A DNA stretch of 64,000 bases from an uncultured Bacilli bacterium (lineage in GTDB: Bacteria > Bacillota_I > Bacilli_A > RF39 > UBA660). The position numbers were made by a program, and so were the translations under genes. The stretch lies in contig CAJUQG010000001.1 of NCBI GenBank assembly GCA_910588025.1, forward strand, positions 143,372 to 207,371, given 5' to 3'. Of the stretch, positions 27,066 to 36,052 are shown piece by piece. The notes beneath the pieces were generated by a model, which saw only the letters and a program-made list of their open reading frames with translations, did no database searches and was not told the origin of the DNA. Numbering within the stretch: the first letter of the stretch is position 1; every line of letters begins with the position of its first letter.

Positions 27066-28016
27066 TCACTTCACCAAACTAGTATTAATATCGTAATATT
27101 TACTTTTAAAAATTTTTTGCTTTAATTTAATCATCATAGCCAAAATTTGAAACAACTTCTTTTTTTGATAATTACTCCACTTTGTTGCATAAATCGTAAA
27201 CTCTTGTCGTTGAAACAATTCAAACAACAATTCTAATTGCATAATATGTAAATCATGATAAGCTGGGCTAGCAATCGTCTTTTTTAAATCATAATTCGAC
27301 CAAAAGCCTCTATCATATTTTGGTAAAAAACGACAAAGCGTATCAACAGACTTCATTAAGATTTCTTGATATTTTTTATCTTCCGAAATTAAAGTAAAAT
27401 CATATAAACCAAAAAGAGAAAAAATCCAGCCATTTAATACCGATAAATTATGAGAAGAAACATATTCTTGAAAAATAACATCTTCTTGCTGATAAAGAGT
27501 CGTTCCCCCATTTTCAATATCTCGAAGCATAAAATCGAGCGCTAATTTAGCTTTCTCTAAAAATTGCCTTTCCTGCGTTTCAACATAAGCCCGTAACAAA
27601 ACAGATACCCCTTCACTCTGACACATAGAAGATTGCGTAAAATGTGCTTGATCATGTAAAGTTGCCATACAATTCCACATACCTTGTTCATCAAGATGGC
27701 TAATAGCCCACTTCGCGATATTCAAAAATTGACTCAATCGTTTCTTATCATGAGTTTCTAAATATAAATCATACAACCCCAAACCATATTGAAAAATAGT
27801 AATAGGAAAATAAGCTTCAATTCCTGCAATAGTAGTATTAATAGGAATTCCCTGAGAATCTAATATCGTAGAATCACATACTTTATTGGTTAAATCGTTA
27901 TAATATCCTTTGACACTCTGTTTCGAATAATATTTTCCAATTCCTTGCTTAACATGAAAGGCACTTTTCCCACAAAGCATTCGAAACCAACGTTTTAATA
28001 ACTTAAATATCTTCAT
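27066..28016 (-). CDS. D-glucuronyl C5-epimerase C-terminal domain-like protein
   Basis: A 316-aa alpha/alpha-barrel type protein. Segments that match the C-terminal domain of glucuronyl C5-epimerases are PITIFQYGLGLYDLYL, WAISHLDEQGMW, SEGVSVLLRAYVET, SVLNGWIFSLFGLYD, LPKYDRGFWSNYDL and ASPAYHDLHIMQLELLFEL. Epimerases of this class convert polymer-linked glucuronate to iduronate. With ugd in the same operon this makes a uronate-modifying role plausible, but bacterial members of the family are little tested. It has no signal peptide, so it would act in the cytoplasm, before export. Confidence 0.75.
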   Translation of the reverse strand: MKIFKLLKRWFRMLCGKSAFHVKQGIGKYYSKQSVKGYYNDLTNKVCDSTILDSQGIPINTTIAGIEAYFPITIFQYGLGLYDLYLETHDKKRLSQFLNIAKWAISHLDEQGMWNCMATLHDQAHFTQSSMCQSEGVSVLLRAYVETQERQFLEKAKLALDFMLRDIENGGTTLYQQEDVIFQEYVSSHNLSVLNGWIFSLFGLYDFTLISEDKKYQEILMKSVDTLCRFLPKYDRGFWSNYDLKKTIASPAYHDLHIMQLELLFELFQRQEFTIYATKWSNYQKKKLFQILAMMIKLKQKIFKSKYYDINTSLVK

Positions 28017-28017
28017 G

Positions 28018-29034
28018 CTACTCCTCCGTAAGTTCCTTTTTAAAATCTTTTAATAACTCATCGATATCATATTTTTTAGATAGCTTCAAAGATTCTAACT
28101 TATATTCTTGCAAATGACCTTCTCTTATGAGCTCTATGGCTTTTTTATACATATCTTCATAATTCTGATATTCAAAAATTTTACCATTTTGATTATCTAA
28201 AATATATTCGTGCGCATATTTCCAGTTAGAAGCTAAAACTGCCAGTCCAGCTATATAAGCATCAATTAAAGCTCCTGGTAAACATTCTCCTTTATATTCC
28301 GTTGGAAAAATAAAAATATCATATTGCGATAATATTTCATATTCATCTTTCCCATTTGGATTAATAACACCATGATATCGGATATTTTGATGAAAAGCTT
28401 TTTTGATTTCATTCAAATAATCTTCTTTCACTTGACCATAAATATCTAAACTACATTCAATGTTCTCATGATTTAATCGTTCTACCAAAGAAATTGCTTC
28501 TTCTACGCCTTTTTCTTTAATCACGCGACCAAAATACACAAATCGCGTCTTTTTACTCTCTTGATACTTACTATGATAAGGTTCTATTTTTCGAAAATTA
28601 TTTAAAACTTCAACATTATGAATATTTAGTTCATTCAAATCTTGCTTAAGCGTTTCGGCTTCCACATAAATACATTTTAAAGCCTGATAATCCTTCACAT
28701 TCCATTGTTTTTGCTGAATATTTCTAGATAAAGAGCCACCTATCACAAAATAATAAATCTTTTTCTTCGTCCGAATTTTTCGAAAAAAATTTAAAACAAT
28801 ATGTGCTCCTCTATCCGCTGAAGAAACAATAATATCATCACATTGAAAATAATTGACCAGAATGAGAAATATTAATTTAAAAATATGCTTTTGCCAATGA
28901 TCAGTATCTACAGATATCAATTGAATATTAGAAAGACCACAAAAATATTCTTTCAACAAACGACACTTAATCGTCTCACCATCAATTCGATTTCGAGAAT
29001 CAGCAGTAGTAGCTATATACAAAACTTTTTTCAC
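28018..29034 (-). CDS. Family 4 glycosyltransferase (GT-B)
   Basis: The GT-B fold is shown by RFVYFGRVIKEKGVEEAISLVERL at the start of the second domain and by FIFPTEYKGECLPGALIDAYIAG, the acidic donor-binding motif. GTG at 29034 has AGGTGA just upstream, and no ATG fits. It is separated from the C5-epimerase-like gene by a single base. The acceptor and sugar are unknown. Confidence 0.85.
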   Translation of the reverse strand: MKKVLYIATTADSRNRIDGETIKCRLLKEYFCGLSNIQLISVDTDHWQKHIFKLIFLILVNYFQCDDIIVSSADRGAHIVLNFFRKIRTKKKIYYFVIGGSLSRNIQQKQWNVKDYQALKCIYVEAETLKQDLNELNIHNVEVLNNFRKIEPYHSKYQESKKTRFVYFGRVIKEKGVEEAISLVERLNHENIECSLDIYGQVKEDYLNEIKKAFHQNIRYHGVINPNGKDEYEILSQYDIFIFPTEYKGECLPGALIDAYIAGLAVLASNWKYAHEYILDNQNGKIFEYQNYEDMYKKAIELIREGHLQEYKLESLKLSKKYDIDELLKDFKKELTEE

Positions 29035-29041
29035 GCTTCAC

Positions 29042-29875
29042 CTACTTCTTATGATATATTCTTTTTTTCACAGCATGAAAAGCATAACCAACAAAACAAT
29101 AACATGCTTTCCATAAAGGCAATTTTTCAATTTTACGATACCAATACCAATTCATTTTAACCGCTTTCAATTTATTACTAGAAAGAGAATTCTTAACAAC
29201 CCGGTAATAAGACAACGTTTCTGGAACTTCATAGCAATCATAGCCATTTTTTAATAATTGACACCAAGTGGCAGCATCTTGTCTTCTTCGAATATTTGGC
29301 ATAACTAATAATTCTTTACCCGTAATTTGTGTATCCACCATCACACAAACCGTTTGAATAATGGTATTTCTCAAAAAGAGATTATAATTAACGCGAGCCG
29401 GAATTTTAACGATCTTTCCAAGACTATTACCCGCTTCATCTAATTTTTCATAATCAGTACAAGTAAAAGCATAATGATGTTCTAACATGTACTTTACTTG
29501 CTTTTCTAGCTTTTCTTTTTTCCATAAATCATCTGCATCTAAATAAGCCACAAAACGTCCCTTAGATTCTTCTAACGCTTTATTTCTTGCTACTGCCGCA
29601 CCACTATTTTTTTCTAATTTAAAATACTTAACTCTAGAATCATTTTTCACAAATGATTGAATGACTTCTGCTGATGAATCCGTAGAACAATCATCTACCA
29701 AAAGTAATTCCCAATTTTGATAGGTTTGTGCTTGCACACATTGAATCGTTTCTGCAATTAATTTCTCACAATTATAGATAGGCGTAATAATAGAAACCAA
29801 GTTTACTCTACAATCTACTTCTCCACCTTTTAAATTTGCACCTTCATTTACTACATCCTTCATTTTACTTTTCAT
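29042..29875 (-). CDS. Family 2 glycosyltransferase
   Basis: A GT-A domain begins at VSIITPIYNCEKLIAETI. LLVDDCSTDSS and the DxD metal site AYLDADDLW are clear. The C-terminal part (RRRQDAATWCQLL) carries the usual ED/QD catalytic region. TTG 29890 opens the frame, but ATG 29875 with GAGGTG upstream is preferred (277 aa). It is the first gene after the internal terminator/promoter of the capsule locus. Confidence 0.92.
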   Translation of the reverse strand: MKSKMKDVVNEGANLKGGEVDCRVNLVSIITPIYNCEKLIAETIQCVQAQTYQNWELLLVDDCSTDSSAEVIQSFVKNDSRVKYFKLEKNSGAAVARNKALEESKGRFVAYLDADDLWKKEKLEKQVKYMLEHHYAFTCTDYEKLDEAGNSLGKIVKIPARVNYNLFLRNTIIQTVCVMVDTQITGKELLVMPNIRRRQDAATWCQLLKNGYDCYEVPETLSYYRVVKNSLSSNKLKAVKMNWYWYRKIEKLPLWKACYCFVGYAFHAVKKRIYHKK

Positions 29876-29914
29876 TACTTCACACCTCAATTCGACTCAT
29901 AGTCTACTATACCT

Positions 29915-29943
29915 ATAATATAGAAAAAAGAGCAATACGTCAA
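29915..29943 (-). promoter_or_regulatory. Internal promoter of the capsule locus
   Basis: On the minus strand TTGACG (29943-29938), 17 bases, TATTAT (29920-29915), upstream of the GT2 gene. The -35 box lies in the loop of the terminator hairpin. Confidence 0.55.
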
Positions 29944-29958
29944 ATTATTATACTGCTC
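29924..29958 (-). terminator. Terminator/attenuator after the priming transferase
   Basis: Minus strand GAGCAGTA, a 13-base loop, TATTGCTC and TTTTTT. The eight-pair stem has one G-U. It includes the stop region of the sugar transferase gene and would separate that gene from the rest of the capsule operon unless read through. Confidence 0.7.
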
Positions 29959-30625
29959 CATCTCTTTTTATAACTTTAACAATTGTAGAAAAAATAATCT
30001 TAATATCTAACCAAATAGAACAATGACCAACGTAATATAGTTCAAGTTGCTTTCTTTTTTTATAAGTAGTACAGCTTCTTCCATTCACTGCCCAATATCC
30101 AGTAAGCCCAGGTCTTAAACTCAAAAACTTCTTCGCTTCTGCACTATTATAATTTTCAATTTCATCAGGAACAATTGGTCTTGGTCCAATCAAAGACATA
30201 TCCCCTTTAAAAATATTGATAAATTGTGGAAATTCATCAAGGGAAGTCACGCGTAATAGTTTCCCTATTTTTGTAATTCTTGGATCATTTTCTAATTTTC
30301 GTGTTTGATAATACTCTTCACGAATATCTTCATTTTCCTCTAACCAACGCTTTAAAACATCTTCAGCATTAGGAACCATCGTTCTAAATTTATAAATATA
30401 AATAAATTGACCATATTTTCCCAAACGTTTTTGTTTAAAAAAGATAGAATGAAAATCACCACTACAAATCGTAATAATTTTTACGAATAAAGCAAGCGGA
30501 ATCAAAAATAAAATACCGATGAATCCTACAAAAACATCAAAAGTCCTTTTAAAGACAAAATATAAATATCGAAAAGATACACTTTTACTACGTGTTTCTT
30601 CATATACTAACTCTTTATTATTCAC
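29948..30625 (-). CDS. Priming undecaprenyl-phosphate sugar-phosphotransferase
   Basis: Starts repeat-unit assembly by loading a sugar-1-phosphate on undecaprenyl phosphate. It has one hydrophobic hairpin (about residues 22-45), then FFKQKRLGKYGQFIYIYKFRTM, LRVTSLDEFPQFINIFKGDMSLIGPRP and LRPGLTGYWAVNGRS, the classical signatures of the WbaP/CpsE C-terminal catalytic domain. The N-terminal extra membrane domain of WbaP is absent. ATG 30655 is possible, but GTG 30625 has GGAGGGG seven bases upstream, so the protein is taken as 225 aa. Sugar (Gal or Glc) is unknown. Confidence 0.93.
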   Translation of the reverse strand: MNNKELVYEETRSKSVSFRYLYFVFKRTFDVFVGFIGILFLIPLALFVKIITICSGDFHSIFFKQKRLGKYGQFIYIYKFRTMVPNAEDVLKRWLEENEDIREEYYQTRKLENDPRITKIGKLLRVTSLDEFPQFINIFKGDMSLIGPRPIVPDEIENYNSAEAKKFLSLRPGLTGYWAVNGRSCTTYKKRKQLELYYVGHCSIWLDIKIIFSTIVKVIKRDGAV

Positions 30626-30678
30626 AATCAAACCCCTCCAAACATACTTATTCATAATTTTTTGGTTCAGTTTAGATT

Positions 30679-30741
30679 ATTATAACAAACTACTCTGACC
30701 TTCTGGAAATTATAACACCAACTTAACAGAAAAACTGTCAA
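30679..30741 (-). promoter_or_regulatory. Tandem extended -10 promoters of the capsule locus
   Basis: TGTTATAAT occurs twice on the minus strand, at 30717-30709 and 30687-30679. A TTGACA at 30741-30736 is 21 bases from the first -10, too long for a standard spacer, so recognition probably relies on the TG extension. The 30626-30839 gap holds no gene that I can see. Confidence 0.5.
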
Positions 30742-30839
30742 ATTTTAGTTAAATCTTCATGAATAAATAAATTTAATGGCTATTCTAACACATTTGTCGT
30801 ATTTTGTCGAGTACTAATTGCTAGAAAGTATTACCATTT

Positions 30840-32870
30840 TTAAGAAATATCACAATGCGTATAACCTACACCACCATGTATCATTTCTTGTAACACAACC
30901 TCCAAGCCTTTCTTAGGAATTTCCTTTAGTAAAAAGACATGCCCCCCATTACATAATTCATGTAATTTGCCTTCCAATACAATTCGTTCTTCCAAACTTA
31001 CTTTCCGATTCACTAAAAAAGTACTTCCATATTGACCATGGTTTTCGAAACCTTTTAATTTACCATATATGACCTCATCAAGTTCTAAAAAATACGTTCC
31101 AACATCATCCAAATCCATAGCACATAAAGCAAAATTTAAATTATTTTCTTCTGAATAACGATCTAACACCTTTCTTATATATGTAACAATTTTAATCGCT
31201 TCTTCTTGAGCAAGTGTTTCATTCTCTCTTTTTCCAAGTAAAAGAAAGACTGTTTCCCAAAGTCCAACAAAATTAACTTGCAATACACCATGTTTAAAAA
31301 TTTTCCGCAATCGGTCATTTTCTTTCACATTTTCTCCAAATTTCCAAACTCCCTTACCGATTAAATACGGAAAGTTATAATTATGTTTACTACATTGATA
31401 CTCAAAACGTTCCAAAATTTCATTTTTCGCAAGTTCTAAAGTTTCTAAAAGTTCTTCATAAAAATGCTCTACATCTTCATGCTGATGCCTTAGAGCAAGA
31501 CGTGGTAAATTAATGCTTGTAAAAGACACACTGCCCTTTTCTCCAACATAAACACCATCTTGAGTTGTATTATCAAAAAAAGCTCGCTCGCCCCCTACCC
31601 CATAACATACATCTTCTTTGCTCTGATTGTATGAAACATCTAAAAATTCAAAATCTACAACCCCTTTAAAATATGCTTCTTCCGCTAACTTACGTACGTC
31701 ACTCATCGCTTTATTATGAGAAAAATGCAAACACTCCTTTAACTTAAAAATACCAATTACTGCATCAGGATTTTGAAGTACTAATTCTTGGATGAAAACC
31801 TTATCAATCATAATGGCTGCCATACTTTGTTCTGTTCCAAAAGAGAAAGAAACTTTTTGATGATTAAAATTTTGTTCATAAGAAAACTGTAATTCTCCTA
31901 AAAACCAATGAAGTGCTTTTTGTAAATTATGTTGTAGGGTCTCCAAACTTTCTCGGTAAGAATCCAAAAATAGCGTACGAATCGGATGAGAACTTTGATA
32001 AAAATACCGATAATCTTCCTCATTAATTTCTAAAGAAGAAAGTTCACTTACCTTTTGACGAAATAAATCCATTGGCAAAATTTCTTGCAAACCAAAGGAA
32101 GACAATTTTAACTCCAAAGTCTCTTGCCATATCAAACCAAAATGACGAATTAAAATAGGTTCTAATTCCTTTTCAAAATAAGGTACCATGACATTCCCGT
32201 GTTGCTCTAACATAATACTACGAATCACTTTTGATAAAGACAATAACGCATCAAAAACGTGATTCTGGGCTGACTCTTCTAAAAACTTAGAATAAAGAAG
32301 TTGAACACTACTTGGATTTCCCATTGCATAATATCCTAATTGATGAAAATATAAAATTCCACTATCAATAGTTCGAACGGTTTTATGATCTAACAAAAAA
32401 CTTTGTGCAAACTCTTCACTAATCACTTTCCCAAAATGATAAAACATATCCTGCGGTGGCAAAGAAGAACCAACCAACTTGGGATCCTCTTTTTCATTCA
32501 GCCCTAACTTCTCCATTGATTTCAAAAACTTATGTTGTTCTTTTTTGGTAAATGATTCACGTGATAAAGCCCTTTGTTCACGGTATTTTCGATAATGATT
32601 ATAAATATCTAGATATTGATGATTTTCTAAAACCTCTAAAATAATATCTTGAATATCCTCTATTTTTATTGTTTTTCGATCTTGATAATCCTTCGCGATT
32701 TTTGCTAAAACCGAACTATAAACACGATTCATATCTTTATTTTCATAAGCATGTGTAACACTATCAAAGGCTTTTTTGATTGCAATCGCTATTTTTTCAC
32801 CTTGAAATTCACAACGTTGTCCACTTCTCTTTACAACGATTAAACTGTCAAGTACATCATTTTTTTGCAT
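30840..32870 (-). CDS. NrdD-like protein lacking the glycyl-radical domain
   Basis: The N-terminal ATP-cone (VVKRSGQRCEFQGEKIAIAIKKAF, about residues 12-95) and the body resemble anaerobic ribonucleotide reductase. GSVSFTSINLPRLAL (446-460) corresponds to GSIGVTTINLPRLGY of the genuine NrdD at 33216-35309. The CCRL motif is reduced to VCYGVGG (Cys422 kept) and the early VYCCGWD is FHQLGYY, without Cys. The chain ends at YTHCDIS, just where NrdD has its CPHC zinc site and RVVGFYR glycyl-radical loop. The frame is open over 676 codons with SD GGTGA, so it is an expressed protein, not debris. A catalytic reductase role is unlikely; a regulatory, nucleotide-sensing or partner role is possible. 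Confidence 0.8.
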   Translation of the reverse strand: MQKNDVLDSLIVVKRSGQRCEFQGEKIAIAIKKAFDSVTHAYENKDMNRVYSSVLAKIAKDYQDRKTIKIEDIQDIILEVLENHQYLDIYNHYRKYREQRALSRESFTKKEQHKFLKSMEKLGLNEKEDPKLVGSSLPPQDMFYHFGKVISEEFAQSFLLDHKTVRTIDSGILYFHQLGYYAMGNPSSVQLLYSKFLEESAQNHVFDALLSLSKVIRSIMLEQHGNVMVPYFEKELEPILIRHFGLIWQETLELKLSSFGLQEILPMDLFRQKVSELSSLEINEEDYRYFYQSSHPIRTLFLDSYRESLETLQHNLQKALHWFLGELQFSYEQNFNHQKVSFSFGTEQSMAAIMIDKVFIQELVLQNPDAVIGIFKLKECLHFSHNKAMSDVRKLAEEAYFKGVVDFEFLDVSYNQSKEDVCYGVGGERAFFDNTTQDGVYVGEKGSVSFTSINLPRLALRHQHEDVEHFYEELLETLELAKNEILERFEYQCSKHNYNFPYLIGKGVWKFGENVKENDRLRKIFKHGVLQVNFVGLWETVFLLLGKRENETLAQEEAIKIVTYIRKVLDRYSEENNLNFALCAMDLDDVGTYFLELDEVIYGKLKGFENHGQYGSTFLVNRKVSLEERIVLEGKLHELCNGGHVFLLKEIPKKGLEVVLQEMIHGGVGYTHCDIS

Positions 32871-32897
32871 GTTTTCACCAACCTAAATCTTAATCAT

Positions 32898-32926
32898 ATT
32901 ATAGAAGAAATTCACGATAAAATCAA
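32898..32926 (-). promoter_or_regulatory. Promoter of the NrdD-like gene
   Basis: TTGATT (32926-32921), 17 bases, TATAAT (32903-32898) on the minus strand, about 28 bases from the start codon. Confidence 0.6.
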
Positions 32927-33148
32927 CAAATTATTAAAAGAACATAAAAGTCAAGTCTTTTTGTCAAAAAAATATTTTTTATAAAAAAACATAAAATAAA
33001 TTTTAAAGCAAAAATTATTTTTTTCTCCATTTTAAAAGAAAATTCAAACTTATAACCCCCAAAATAACAAAATGTTTTTTTTGCCATTTTTTTCTTTTTG
33101 ACAAGAAAATTATAACTTTACACAGAAAAAAATATTTAAAAATTAATG
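32927..33148. other. AT-rich divergent intergenic region with distant inverted repeat
   Basis: No gene is visible. TTGTCAAAAA at 32961-32970 and its exact reverse complement at 33095-33104 lie between the two divergent promoters. The rest is A- and T-tract sequence that could be bent. I see no NrdR box resembling ACACTATATATTGTGT. Confidence 0.35.
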
Positions 33149-33178
33149 TTGCATTTTTAAAAAACTTCATAGTATAAT
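33149..33178 (+). promoter_or_regulatory. nrdDG promoter
   Basis: TTGCAT (33149-33154), 18 bases, TATAAT (33173-33178). An upstream in-frame ATG at 33177 falls in this -10 box and cannot be the nrdD start. Confidence 0.65.
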
Positions 33179-33215
33179 GACCCTACAGACAATATCAAGA
33201 AAGGATTGTGATTAT

Positions 33216-35309
33216 ATGATAAAGTCTATCATTAAAAGAAATGGCAAAAAACAAGATTTTGATGCAAAGAAAATTGAAGTTGCCATTCAAAAAGCTTTAA
33301 TAGCAACCAACAAAGAAATTTCCAAAGAAGAAAGTGAACATAAAAGTCAAATTATAACAAACAACGTTCTTTTAATATTAGAAGATTTAAACCGAGATAC
33401 AGTATGTATAGAAGATGTACAAGACGCTGTCGAAAATGCTTTAATGAATAGTGGTTTAAACAATGTAGCCAAGAATTATATTCGCTATCGTTATCAAAGA
33501 GAAATATTAAGAAACGATAATCTTTCTAGTAAAGCTGTCGAAAAAATGGTACTTACCTATACCGGCGGCGATGATATGGCCGTAAAAGAAAATTCCAATA
33601 TGGGCTTCTCTTTACAAGGTTTAAATAACTTTTTAGTATCAGAATTCAGTAAAAACTTCTGGCTAAATCATATCTTTACTCCCGAACAAAAGAAAGCTCA
33701 CGAAAATGGTGACATTCACATTCATGATTTAGGGCTTTTATCTGTTTACTGTTGTGGATGGGACTTAGAACAATTGCTAATCAAAGGATTTACTGGAGTA
33801 AAAAATAAAATTCAAAGTAAACCTCCAAAACATTTCCGAAGCGCTCTAGGTCAAGTTGTAAACTTTATCTATACTCTTCAAGGAGAAGCAGCTGGTGCTC
33901 AAGCTCTATCTAGTTTCGATACTTACTTAGCTCCTTTCATTCGTTATGATAATTTAACATATAAAGAGGTAAAACAAGCAATGCAAGAATTTATCTTTAA
34001 CATGGCTGTACCAACCAGAGTTGGTTTTCAAACTCCATTCTTTAACATTACTCTAGATTTAGAAGTAAGTTCTTTATTCAAAGATAAACACATCATAATT
34101 GGTGGCGAATACAAAGAAGAAACCTATGGTGAATTTCAAGAAGAAATGGATTTATTAAACAAAGCTTTCTGTGAAGTAATGACAGAAGGAGATGCGAGTG
34201 GCCGTGTATTCACATTCCCTATCCCTACTTACAATATCGGAAAAGACTTTAATTGGGATCGTCCAATTGTAGATGATGTTATGAAAATGACAAGCAAATA
34301 TGGAATTCCTTATTTTGCTAACTTTGTAAATAGTGATATGAATCCTGAAGATGCTAGAAGTATGTGCTGTCGTCTTAGAATCGATAATCGCGTGTTAAGA
34401 AAACGTGGTGGTGGCTTATTTGGTGCTAACCCTATGACTGGAAGTATCGGTGTAACAACCATCAACCTTCCACGCTTAGGTTATTTATACAAAGATAAAA
34501 CTGAACTAAAAAAACAATTACGAATTTTAATGGATTTGTGTCGCGATATCTTAAGTACTAAACGTAAATTTTTAGAAAAAAATACCGAAGGCGGACTTTA
34601 CCCATATAGCAAATTTTATCTTGCTGACATTAAAGAACGTTTCGGAGAATATTGGAAAAACCATTTCAATACGATTGGTATTGTTGGAATGAACGAATGT
34701 ATTAGAAACTTTACTAACGATTCTGAAAATATAACTACACGTTATGGGCAAGAATTTGCCAAAGACATTCTAGATTATATGAACGAAGTCTTAACAGAAT
34801 ATCAAGAAAATGGCGACCTTTACAACTTAGAAGCAACTCCAGCCGAAGGAACAGCACCACGTCTTGCTAAAATAGACAAAAACACTTACAAAGATATTAT
34901 TACTGCTGGAGAAAAAGAAGCATGCTATACCAATAGTACTCAATTACCAGTTAATGCGACCGACGATTTATTTGAAGCCATCGAATTACAAGATGAACTA
35001 CAATGTAAATATACAGGTGGAACTGTTCTTCATGCTTTCTTAGGAGAAAGAATTCATGATCCGAAAGTTACCAAAACTTTACTACAAAATATTTTTGCCA
35101 ATTATAAATTACCATATTTATCATTTACCCCTACTTTCAGTATTTGTAAAGAACATGGTTATTTAGATGGCGAACAATTTACTTGTCCGCATTGTGGTGG
35201 AGATTGTGAAGTATGGACAAGAGTGGTAGGATTCTATCGTCCAGTTCAAAACTTTAATAATTCAAAACGAGAAGAATTCCATCAAAGAAAAGAATATATA
35301 GTAGAATGA
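33216..35309 (+). CDS. nrdD: Anaerobic ribonucleoside-triphosphate reductase
   Basis: Class III reductase that makes dNTPs without oxygen through a glycyl radical. An ATP-cone (about residues 1-90, IKSIIKRNGKKQDFDAKKIE) is followed by the barrel with VYCCGWDLEQ, the thiyl-site region SMCCRLRIDNR, GGGLFGANPMTGSIGVTTINLPRLG, the C-terminal zinc site (CKEHG, then CPHCGGDC) and the glycyl-radical loop RVVGFYRPVQNF. All catalytic elements are present. ATG 33216 has AAAGGA upstream; 697 aa. nrdG begins within the last four bases (ATGA). Confidence 0.97.
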   Translation: MIKSIIKRNGKKQDFDAKKIEVAIQKALIATNKEISKEESEHKSQIITNNVLLILEDLNRDTVCIEDVQDAVENALMNSGLNNVAKNYIRYRYQREILRNDNLSSKAVEKMVLTYTGGDDMAVKENSNMGFSLQGLNNFLVSEFSKNFWLNHIFTPEQKKAHENGDIHIHDLGLLSVYCCGWDLEQLLIKGFTGVKNKIQSKPPKHFRSALGQVVNFIYTLQGEAAGAQALSSFDTYLAPFIRYDNLTYKEVKQAMQEFIFNMAVPTRVGFQTPFFNITLDLEVSSLFKDKHIIIGGEYKEETYGEFQEEMDLLNKAFCEVMTEGDASGRVFTFPIPTYNIGKDFNWDRPIVDDVMKMTSKYGIPYFANFVNSDMNPEDARSMCCRLRIDNRVLRKRGGGLFGANPMTGSIGVTTINLPRLGYLYKDKTELKKQLRILMDLCRDILSTKRKFLEKNTEGGLYPYSKFYLADIKERFGEYWKNHFNTIGIVGMNECIRNFTNDSENITTRYGQEFAKDILDYMNEVLTEYQENGDLYNLEATPAEGTAPRLAKIDKNTYKDIITAGEKEACYTNSTQLPVNATDDLFEAIELQDELQCKYTGGTVLHAFLGERIHDPKVTKTLLQNIFANYKLPYLSFTPTFSICKEHGYLDGEQFTCPHCGGDCEVWTRVVGFYRPVQNFNNSKREEFHQRKEYIVE

Positions 35310-35968
35310 TTTATGGAATTCAAAAACTATCTTTAGTGGATTACCCATCTTTACCGAGCTTTGTGATTTTTCTAGGAGGGTGTAACTTTCGTTGCCCCTT
35401 CTGCCACAATAGTTCGATTGTCAATAAAACTGAAACGACTTACGAAATCAATGACGTCTTACTAGAAATTCAAAAAAGAAGTGCCTTTTTAAATGCTGTA
35501 GTCATAACTGGTGGAGAACCCACTTTATATGGTGAAAAATTAATTGAATTATTAAAACAAATTAAAAAACTCCATTTACAAATTAAATTAGATACCAACG
35601 GAACCAATCCCAAACTTTTAAAAAAGATTTTGGACTTAAATTTAGTTGATTACATTGCTATGGATATCAAAAACACTTGGGAAAAATATGAAGAAACAGT
35701 AGGATGCCCAGTAGATTTAGATAAAATAAAACAAAGCATAGAAATCATTGAAACTAGCAAAAAAGATTACGAATTTCGCATGACCATTAATAAAACAATG
35801 CACACGAAAGAAGATATTTTAAGTGTCCAAAATTATGTGAAAGAAAAAAAACGTTTTTTCCTCCAACCTTACAAACAACAACCTACTCAAATAATCAAAC
35901 AAGATTTTGGTGAATGGACAAAAGAAGAATTACAAGAACTAGAAGAAGCTTTTTCTATCAAAGCTTAA
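35306..35968 (+). CDS. nrdG: Anaerobic ribonucleotide reductase activating protein
   Basis: Radical-SAM enzyme that installs the glycyl radical on NrdD. The cluster motif is CNFRCPFC (residues about 26-33), followed by the SAM-binding TGGEPTLYGEKL and LDTNGTNPKLL. At 220 aa it belongs to the longer NrdG form that also resembles pyruvate-formate-lyase activases. ATGA overlap with nrdD indicates coupled translation. The terminator stem includes its final codons. Confidence 0.93.
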   Translation: MIYGIQKLSLVDYPSLPSFVIFLGGCNFRCPFCHNSSIVNKTETTYEINDVLLEIQKRSAFLNAVVITGGEPTLYGEKLIELLKQIKKLHLQIKLDTNGTNPKLLKKILDLNLVDYIAMDIKNTWEKYEETVGCPVDLDKIKQSIEIIETSKKDYEFRMTINKTMHTKEDILSVQNYVKEKKRFFLQPYKQQPTQIIKQDFGEWTKEELQELEEAFSIKA

Positions 35969-35981
35969 TTCTAGTTTTTTT
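35939..35981 (+). terminator. Strong terminator of nrdDG
   Basis: CTAGAA-g-AAGCTTT, a 7-base loop, AAAGCTT-aa-TTCTAG and a run of seven T. Thirteen pairs with a small internal loop overlap the 3' end of nrdG. Confidence 0.85.
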
Positions 35982-36052
35982 ATGCCTAAACTGACAAAAT
36001 TGTAAGTTTAAAAAAAGCCAAAAGTGTTAAAATAATTCTGGAAGTGAAAACG

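Noticed and set aside
33177..33215. Upstream in-frame ATG as nrdD start
   Set aside because: It coincides with the TATAAT of the promoter and has no ribosome site; ATG 33216 has AAAGGA upstream and matches the family N-terminus.
35306..35312. Use of TGA as tryptophan (Mollicutes code)
   Set aside because: TGA ends nrdD at a coupled ATGA overlap and ends parE, mraZ and the wzy-like gene at the expected family lengths; tryptophan is coded by TGG throughout.
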